A stretch of 37,120 nt of DNA from JAJPXI01 sp045595705. Lineage in GTDB: Bacteria > Bacillota > Clostridia > Oscillospirales > Oscillospiraceae. Shown here in pieces: positions 32,460 to 37,120 of the stretch; the first letter of the stretch is position 1; every line of letters starts with the position of its first letter. Below the pieces are notes generated by a model. The model searched no databases. It saw only the letters and a program-made list of their open reading frames with translations, and was not told the origin of the DNA. The translations under genes and the position numbers were made by a program. The stretch is taken from assembly GCA_045595705.1 (NCBI GenBank), contig JAZOBA010000019.1, forward strand, positions 1-37,120. Reading direction: 5' to 3'.

Positions 32460-33228
32460 GGCTCATTCTCCTTTCGAAGTAGGCAATCAGCTTGGAGGAG
32501 GGGAAGCACAGGCAGAAGTACAGACCTGTGGCCACCAACAGCGGCTCCATGATCAGATAGGTCGCTCCCTTGACCGACTGGACCACCGCCATAATGTCCT
32601 GCACACCGATGGTGTAGGCAACAGCCGATTCCTTGATAATGACAACAAATTCGTTGGCAATGGCAGGGAGAATGTTGCGGATGGCCTGCGGAATGATGAC
32701 AAACCGCAAAGTCTTGCTCTGGCTCAGGCCAAGGGAACGGGCTGCTTCGGCCTGACCTCCGTCAATGGACTGGATGCCCGAACGAATGATCTCGCACAGA
32801 TAGGCGCCCGAGTTCAGACCCAATGCCACCATACCGGGGAAGAAGCGGTGGAACTTGGTGATGCCAAAGATGGAAAAGGTGGGCAAATCGATGATACCGA
32901 AGATACCGTAGTAAATCACGGCAATCTGCACAATGACAGGGGTGGAGCGCAAAATCTCCACATAGGCCGTCGCAAGGAAGGCGATGGGATTGAATTTGCT
33001 CAGTGTGGTGAGGAAACCCTCGCCCCGCAGATGTCCGTCCTTATCCAAACCCAAAGCGCGGAACGGACGGATGTCAGTCATGCGCATCAGCGCCAGAATA
33101 ATGCCCAGAATAAAACCTACCACCACGGTACCCAAAGCGAGCATAATCGTGATAATAAGTCCTTTCCCGAACATTCCGGCATAGGGCACCAGTTTCGCAA
33201 AACTGGATAGTTTAATGAGACCTCCCAT
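32443..33228 (-). CDS. Polar amino-acid ABC transporter permease
   Basis: A 261-residue permease with about five helices. VEILRSTPVIVQI and the EAA loop GGQAEAARSLGLSQSKTLRFVIIPQA are HisM/GlnP hallmarks. A charged insert of about 25 residues (around 53-80) separates the second and third helices. Only one permease gene is present, so it probably works as a homodimer. AAAGGAG is about 9 bases before ATG 33228. Confidence 0.92.
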   Translation of the reverse strand: MGGLIKLSSFAKLVPYAGMFGKGLIITIMLALGTVVVGFILGIILALMRMTDIRPFRALGLDKDGHLRGEGFLTTLSKFNPIAFLATAYVEILRSTPVIVQIAVIYYGIFGIIDLPTFSIFGITKFHRFFPGMVALGLNSGAYLCEIIRSGIQSIDGGQAEAARSLGLSQSKTLRFVIIPQAIRNILPAIANEFVVIIKESAVAYTIGVQDIMAVVQSVKGATYLIMEPLLVATGLYFCLCFPSSKLIAYFERRMSRGNKR

Positions 33229-33261
33229 AAACGGCGGCTCCTTTCATTCCTTTTACGCGTC

Positions 33262-33295
33262 AGATTCCTCCCCGGCGCAAACCGGGGAGGAATCT
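33262..33295. promoter_or_regulatory. Strong hairpin between amino-acid binding-protein and permease genes
   Basis: A perfect 14-bp inverted repeat (33262-33275 and 33282-33295). A T-run follows only on the plus strand, so for the minus-strand operon it is a stem without U-tract. It mirrors the hairpin after the dpp binding protein. A second small repeat, CACACA/TGTGTG, lies nearby at about 33317-33335. Confidence 0.7.
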
Positions 33296-33338
33296 TTGTT
33301 TTTTATGTTATTTTATCACACATTTAAACTGTGTGCAA

Positions 33339-34169
33339 TTATTCCTCAATCAGGCCCTCGTAGATGTTGCCGGAAGCCTGCTCCAGAGCGTCAGCCACAA
33401 ACTTGGAGAAGGAACCGTCCTTGATGCAGGCGGCGATGGCTTCGTTGACACCGGCCAGCAGAGCTTCATTGCCCTTCTTGACGCCAACAGCATTGCCTTC
33501 CACTTCATAGGGGACCTCGCAGACGATGTGCAGCTGGGGATAGTTGACCTTGTAGGCAACAGCCACGTCATACTCCACATAGCCTCCGTCCAGCTTGCCG
33601 GAAACCAGCTCAGCGATAATGTCGGTGGCCTTGGTCAGCGTGACCAGATCAGCATCGGGGCTGTACTGCTGGGCCAGATCCATTTGGATGGTGCCGTTCT
33701 GAGCACCCACCGAGGCATCGGGATTGTTGAGGGAGGCCAGGTCGGAGAACATATCAGCCTTGTCTTCCACGGTGATAAAGGCCTGACCGCCTTCGTAGTA
33801 GATATCAGAGAAATCCATCTTGTCGGCACGCTCGGGATCGGGGGAGATGCCGGCGACGCCCAGGTCCACCGAGCCGTTGGCCAGCTCCAGCAGAACGCCA
33901 TCAAAGTCCATGGGGATGATCTCCAGCTCCATATCCAGATAGTCGGCGATGTACTTGATCAGGGCGATGTCGAAACCGGCCAGTTCTGCCTTGCCGTCCT
34001 CGCCAATGGCGTAGAACTCATACGGAGCATAGTCGGGGCTGGTTGCCACGGTCAGTACGCCGGGCTCAATGGTGTTGTACTTGTTGTCGGCAGAATCCTT
34101 CTTGCCGCAGCCGGCAAACAGACAGAGGGTCATGGCCAGAGCCAAAATTAATGCAAGTGCTTTTTTCAT
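33339..34169 (-). CDS. Amino-acid-binding lipoprotein (SBP family 3)
   Basis: A 276-residue lipoprotein. Signal peptide 1-20 with lipobox LFAGC (Cys 21). The mature part has family 3 motifs: LTVATSPDYAPYEFY, LAGFDIALIKYIADYL, NGSVDLGVAGISPDPERADKMDFSDIYY and VGAQNGTIQ. It captures a polar amino acid outside the cell for the permease downstream. The ATG at 34169 is 9 bases from AAGGAG and is preferred over the ATG at 34175, which is only 3 bases away. Confidence 0.94.
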   Translation of the reverse strand: MKKALALILALAMTLCLFAGCGKKDSADNKYNTIEPGVLTVATSPDYAPYEFYAIGEDGKAELAGFDIALIKYIADYLDMELEIIPMDFDGVLLELANGSVDLGVAGISPDPERADKMDFSDIYYEGGQAFITVEDKADMFSDLASLNNPDASVGAQNGTIQMDLAQQYSPDADLVTLTKATDIIAELVSGKLDGGYVEYDVAVAYKVNYPQLHIVCEVPYEVEGNAVGVKKGNEALLAGVNEAIAACIKDGSFSKFVADALEQASGNIYEGLIEE

Positions 34170-34223
34170 ATTCATTCTCTCCTTATTTTGAGTTGTTTGA
34201 GTGCAAACTCTTTGTATGGCTGT

Positions 34224-34252
34224 ATTCTACACCTTCTCTTTTCATTTTGCAA
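34224..34252 (-). promoter_or_regulatory. Promoter of the amino-acid transporter operon
   Basis: On the minus strand TTGCAA (34252-34247), 17-base spacer, TAGAAT (34229-34224) preceded by TG, 54 bases before the start codon. A second TATAAT-like box lies upstream without a good -35. Confidence 0.55.
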
Positions 34253-34304
34253 TAAATAATTATACACATTTTTGTAAATTTTTATTCAGTTGTTTTGTGT
34301 AATA

Positions 34305-34340
34305 TGCACCGATATTCGCATTGTGTGCAAGTTCATGCAC
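34305..34340. promoter_or_regulatory. Cluster of TGCAC/GTGCA elements between divergent promoters
   Basis: TGCAC at 34305-34309, GTGCA at 34325-34329 and TGCAC at 34336-34340; the last two form an inverted repeat with a 6-base spacer. This is a possible operator for the transporter or for the divergent gene. No regulator is identified. Confidence 0.3.
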
Positions 34341-34375
34341 CCCAAAAAGTCCTCCAAATATACCCTCTTTTCCTG

Positions 34376-34405
34376 TTGAGTTCCCCTTTTTCCGTGTGAT
34401 ATAAT
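34376..34405 (+). promoter_or_regulatory. Promoter of the 34445-35431 gene
   Basis: TTGAGT (34376-34381), 18-base spacer, perfect TATAAT (34400-34405) with an extended TG one base upstream, 39 bases before the ATG. Confidence 0.72.
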
Positions 34406-34444
34406 GAATTGATTGTTCAAATTCTACAAAAAGGAGATGATTTT

Positions 34445-35431
34445 ATGTCCACACGAGGATATGGTGCCTATCATGGTCGCGCCCCGTGGAAACGGGCCAT
34501 AAAGATCCTTTTGATTGTCCTTGTGATTCTTGCGGTATTGCTGGCCGTTGCCGGAATCTATCTGCAGCGTTTTCTGGTCATTACCAACGACGGAGTTTAT
34601 CTGGACCTCCCCTTTGCCCGGCAGGAAGAGCCCACCTCCACACCCACGCCCTCCGCACCCATCGCAGATCTCCCTGTCATCGTCACGCCCGAGCCCACAC
34701 CCACGCCGGAGCCCACACCCACGCCGAAGCCGGAGCCCACAACACCGGTTCTTCTCCCTACCGAGGCATTGTATGACGGCACGGCACTTGGACAGATGGC
34801 GGCCGCCGGCGGCGACTGCGCTTTGTTTGACATGAAAGGCGACATGGGTCTGCTGGCTTATATCTCGGCCACGGATAGGGCGGTCAATGGCGGTCTGAAT
34901 CCCGATGATGTCAGTCGAAACGCCGCAATTCAAGCTCTGAACGAAACCGAAGGGCTGTACACCATTGCCCGGGTCTCCTGCTTCAAGGACCACGGACTGG
35001 TCCTTTCCGACAGCAGTACCGCCATTTTTACCAACAGCGGTTACCGCTGGACCGACCCCGACGGGGTCCGCTGGACCTCCCCCACCAACCCCGAGGTGCG
35101 GGATTACATCACCGCTGTGTGCGTGGAACTGGCGCAGCTTGGCTTTGACGAAATTATGCTGGACTATGCCGGTTACCCCAACCAAGGAAACCTTCATTAT
35201 ATTAAAAAAGGTGACGCATACGATGCAAGCCAGTTTTCCACCGTAATCGATGGGTTCTATTCTCAGGTGTCGCAGGCTTTGGCCGAATACGATGTGCTCC
35301 TGTCGGTAATCACCACACCGGAGGCGCTAAACGGAACCGATACGCTGACCGGACAGGCCCCTGAAAACCTTGCCCGGATGGACCGGCTCTGGGTCAAAGG
35401 CGAAAACGGTTCCCTTCTCCTTTCCCGGTAA
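34445..35431 (+). CDS. Membrane-anchored protein with DUF4015-like glycoside-hydrolase domain
   Basis: A 328-residue protein. Basic N-terminus, one membrane helix at ~19-38, then a Pro/Thr-rich linker (~62-100, repeated EPTPTP units), then an outside domain. The segments LYTIARVSCFKDHGL, YRWTDPDGVRWTSPTNPEVRDYI and LGFDEIMLDYAGYP match the pattern of the DUF4015 putative glycoside hydrolase family, whose usual wording is FDEIQFDYVRFP. The domain (~220 residues) is shorter than the family's usual ~300. AAGGAG is 8 bases before ATG 34445. It is single-gene with its own promoter. A cell-wall or exopolysaccharide role is likely, but the substrate is unknown. Confidence 0.75.
   Translation: MSTRGYGAYHGRAPWKRAIKILLIVLVILAVLLAVAGIYLQRFLVITNDGVYLDLPFARQEEPTSTPTPSAPIADLPVIVTPEPTPTPEPTPTPKPEPTTPVLLPTEALYDGTALGQMAAAGGDCALFDMKGDMGLLAYISATDRAVNGGLNPDDVSRNAAIQALNETEGLYTIARVSCFKDHGLVLSDSSTAIFTNSGYRWTDPDGVRWTSPTNPEVRDYITAVCVELAQLGFDEIMLDYAGYPNQGNLHYIKKGDAYDASQFSTVIDGFYSQVSQALAEYDVLLSVITTPEALNGTDTLTGQAPENLARMDRLWVKGENGSLLLSR
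34688..34740 (+). repeat. Short tandem repeats coding a Pro/Thr-rich linker
   Basis: An 18-base unit GAGCCCACACCCACGCCG occurs twice in tandem, followed by a partial, varied copy. It encodes EPTPTP units between the membrane anchor and the outer domain. Confidence 0.75.
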
Positions 35432-35477
35432 CACCGCAATCTTCCATAAATTGTTATGTCTCACAAAATCCGGGTAG

Positions 35478-35496
35478 ACACATTATATAAATGTGT
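35478..35496. promoter_or_regulatory. Palindrome upstream of ATP synthase promoter
   Basis: Perfect inverted repeat ACACATT-ATATA-AATGTGT, ending 20 bases before the -35 box of the ATP synthase promoter. It could be an operator or a weak end signal for the upstream gene; no U-run follows. Confidence 0.4.
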
Positions 35497-35516
35497 ACAA
35501 TTTATCCTTGCACCTG

Positions 35517-35545
35517 TTGACAGTCCATGATTTAACGCATACAAT
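35517..35545 (+). promoter_or_regulatory. Promoter of the V-type ATP synthase operon
   Basis: TTGACA (35517-35522), 17-base spacer, TACAAT (35540-35545). Transcription should start near 35552, giving a leader of about 125 bases before the first ATG. Confidence 0.75.
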
Positions 35546-35562
35546 TGTGGATAACCTACCAT

Positions 35563-35639
35563 AAGCTTTACAATCCTCCAATTCCCGCAATTCCTATGAA
35601 TTGCCTGTTTCAGGAATGAGAGCTTTGTAAAGCTTTTTT
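35563..35639 (+). ncRNA. Structured leader RNA with terminator-like end, upstream of ATP synthase genes
   Basis: An outer 11-bp stem pairs AAGCTTTACAA (35563-35573) with TTGTAAAGCTT (35625-35635) and runs into T residues up to 35639. Inside are a 7-bp hairpin (GCAATTC/GAATTGC, 35587-35604) and a 4-bp hairpin (CCTG/CAGG, 35604-35614), which together would make a three-way junction. It lies between promoter and first gene, so it could be an attenuator, a riboswitch-like element or a short RNA. I cannot match it to a known class by eye. Confidence 0.5.
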
Positions 35640-35676
35640 GTTCCCCCATGTACAGCAAACGAAAGAGGGTGAAGTC

Positions 35677-35991
35677 ATGTCTTTGGAAGCCATCAAACAA
35701 GTGACTCAGGCCGAGGCAGAGGCCAAGCAGCGCAAAGCAGAGGCAATCGCCGCCGCAAAGAAATTGGTTGCGGACGCCGAGCAGGCCGGCAAGCAGGCCC
35801 TGCAGGCCGCCAGCGCCGAGGCAGAGGCCAGAACCAAGGAACTTATGGCCCAAGCCGAAGAGCGCGCCGCCGTGCGCGCCGCCGAGATTGCCGCGCAGTC
35901 CAAGCAGGATTGTGCCTCCCTGTGCAGCGCAGCGGAAGGCAAGCTCGACCAGGCCGCCGCCTTGATCGTCAGAAGGGTCGTGAGCAGCTAA
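35677..35991 (+). CDS. V-type ATP synthase subunit G/H (peripheral stalk)
   Basis: A 104-residue protein rich in Ala, Glu, Lys and Gln with continuous heptad-like helix character, and no membrane segment. This is the layout of the small peripheral-stalk subunit that comes first in clostridial V-type ATP synthase operons. The assignment rests on composition plus the subunit I gene that follows directly (TAA then ATG). AGAGGG lies 7-8 bases before ATG 35677; an upstream in-frame ATG lies in the leader and has no site. Confidence 0.8.
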   Translation: MSLEAIKQVTQAEAEAKQRKAEAIAAAKKLVADAEQAGKQALQAASAEAEARTKELMAQAEERAAVRAAEIAAQSKQDCASLCSAAEGKLDQAAALIVRRVVSS

Positions 35992-37120
35992 ATGTCCATT
36001 GTTAAAATGAAGCGGCTTCGGCTGCTGGGTCTTCGTTCCGATCGCGACCAACTGTTTCGGCTGCTGCAAAAGCAGGGCTGCGTCGAGATCAACGAAACCC
36101 CCTTGGATCCTGACGATCCGGATTGTGCCTCGCTGACCAAATTGGACGGGCGGGGATTAGCCGGCGCCCGCGAACAAAACTCCCTCCTGAACAGCGCGTT
36201 GATTACCCTGAAAAAATACGTCCCGGAAAAGGGCGGTCTGTTCCGCACCCGCCCCGTCCTCAGCGAGGGCGAACTTTTTGACGAGGGTGCCTATGCCGCC
36301 GGACTGGAAACCGCCCGGACCATTCTGGACACCGAGCGCAGCATCACCTCCTTGAGCGCGGAACAGGGTAAACTGCTGGCCCACAAAGCCGCGCTGGCTC
36401 CCTGGATTGCGCTGGATGTCCCCTTGGATTTTGAGGGCAGCAAGGCGGTGGCACCGGTGTTTGGCACCATCCCGGCCAAGGCCGATTATGCCGCCATGGA
36501 GGCGGCCGTCGCTTCGGTCTCCGAGATGAGTTCGCTGTTTTACTCCGGCGCGGATCAGGACCTGCACTACTTCCTGCTGGTGTGTCACACCGAGGAGGAA
36601 ATCCCCTGCGTGGAGGCCATGCGTCCCTTCGGTTTTGCCCGCGCCAATGTCCGCGGTTGGACCGGAACGGCGGCCGAAAACGACGCGATGCTGGACACCC
36701 AGCTGCACGAGCTGGATGAGCGGCTTGCCGCGGCAAAGGAGCACATTGCCTCCTTCGCCCCCCTGCGCGACGATCTGCGCCGCTGCATTGACCGCTCGGC
36801 CCAGGATATCGCCCGGGAAGAGGCCGCCAGCCATTTGGTGGGCACCGACAACACATTCTATCTGCAGGGCTGGATCCCCGCACCCTCTGAGGAGCGCCTG
36901 CTCAGCATTCTGAGCGCCTTCACCTGCGCATGGGAAACCCAGGACCCCGCTCCCGAAGAGTACGAACAGGTCCCCGTCAAGCTTAAGAGCAACCGGCTGA
37001 CCGCTCCCTACAACGTCATCACCGAGATGTACAGTCTCCCGGCCTACAACGGTTTGGATCCCAACCCCTTTGTTATGCCCTTTTTCGCCCTGTTCTTCGG
37101 CATCATGTTTGCCGACATGG
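35992..37120 (+). CDS. V-type ATP synthase subunit I (3' end outside window)
   Basis: 376 codons are present; the C-terminal membrane part is beyond the right edge. The N-terminal cytoplasmic domain has MSIVKMKRLRLLG, a helical arm, and YLQGWIPAPSEERL. The segment YNVITEMYSLPAYNGLDPNPFVMPFFALFFGIMFADM is the conserved entry to the membrane domain of subunit I/a. This subunit forms the ion half-channels facing the rotor. The start directly follows the G/H stop, so the two are coupled. Confidence 0.95.
   Translation, partial: MSIVKMKRLRLLGLRSDRDQLFRLLQKQGCVEINETPLDPDDPDCASLTKLDGRGLAGAREQNSLLNSALITLKKYVPEKGGLFRTRPVLSEGELFDEGAYAAGLETARTILDTERSITSLSAEQGKLLAHKAALAPWIALDVPLDFEGSKAVAPVFGTIPAKADYAAMEAAVASVSEMSSLFYSGADQDLHYFLLVCHTEEEIPCVEAMRPFGFARANVRGWTGTAAENDAMLDTQLHELDERLAAAKEHIASFAPLRDDLRRCIDRSAQDIAREEAASHLVGTDNTFYLQGWIPAPSEERLLSILSAFTCAWETQDPAPEEYEQVPVKLKSNRLTAPYNVITEMYSLPAYNGLDPNPFVMPFFALFFGIMFADM

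Noticed and set aside
35638..35676. Upstream ATG giving a longer ATP synthase subunit G/H
   Set aside because: No ribosome site ahead of it, and it lies at the end of the structured leader; the ATG at 35677 has AGAGGG at good spacing.
1..37120. Search for tRNA/rRNA genes, CRISPR arrays, insertion sequences, phage or toxin-antitoxin genes
   Set aside because: Nothing with convincing sequence features was found; the window looks like stable metabolic chromosome.

Overview
The window reads as chromosomal DNA of an anaerobic, GC-rich member of the Clostridia, most like the gut Oscillospiraceae/Ruminococcaceae. This is an inference from gene content (clostridial DppBCDF transporter, V-type ATP synthase, ferredoxin-linked [NiFe] hydrogenase, strong Shine-Dalgarno sites) and not from a marker gene. 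I see no rRNA, tRNA, CRISPR array, transposase or phage gene. No gene-free stretch exceeds 300 bases.

Left part (1-16.9 kb): peptide and glycan use. A minus-strand operon (4203 to beyond the left edge) encodes an esterase-like alpha/beta hydrolase, a YdjC/ChbG-type deacetylase and a family 3 glycoside hydrolase. Two small unknown genes follow (4482-5141 minus, 5217-5624 plus). Next is a second minus operon (13979 to 5685): an unusually long (1052 aa) peptide-binding lipoprotein with tandem C-terminal modules, permeases DppB and DppC, ATPases DppD and DppF, and a cytoplasmic alpha/beta hydrolase. Divergent from it are two LysR regulators in tandem and a NIF3-family gene. The divergent promoters are back to back over a perfect inverted repeat.

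Middle part (16.9-31.5 kb): one long minus-strand operon of 21 genes running from 31433 to 16878. It encodes a Mrp-linked, ferredoxin-dependent [NiFe] hydrogenase of the Mbh (group 4) type. Order of transcription: large subunit, hypA, hypB, MrpE, MrpF, MrpG, MbhD, MbhE, MrpB, MrpC, MrpD-like, NuoH-like, NuoB-like, 2[4Fe-4S] ferredoxin, hypF, hypC, hypD, hypE, NuoC-like, then a DRTGG-domain protein and a PHP-domain protein. All six Hyp factors are present, mixed with structural genes. No maturation endopeptidase is seen, and the large subunit ends two residues after its last nickel cysteine, so none should be needed. By family knowledge the complex would oxidise reduced ferredoxin, make H2 and move Na+ or H+ across the membrane.

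Right part (31.6-37.1 kb): a polar amino-acid ABC transporter (binding lipoprotein, permease, ATPase; minus strand), a divergent membrane-anchored protein with a DUF4015-like glycoside-hydrolase fold, and the start of a V-type ATP synthase operon (subunit G/H and subunit I, cut by the right edge). The ATP synthase genes are preceded by a good promoter and a structured leader ending in a U-tract. The hydrogenase could build the ion gradient that the V-type synthase uses.

Strongest items for follow-up: the compact hydrogenase/Hyp/DRTGG/PHP operon, the binding protein with repeated C-terminal modules, and the ATP synthase leader RNA. All assignments are from reading translations and DNA by eye; no database search was run.
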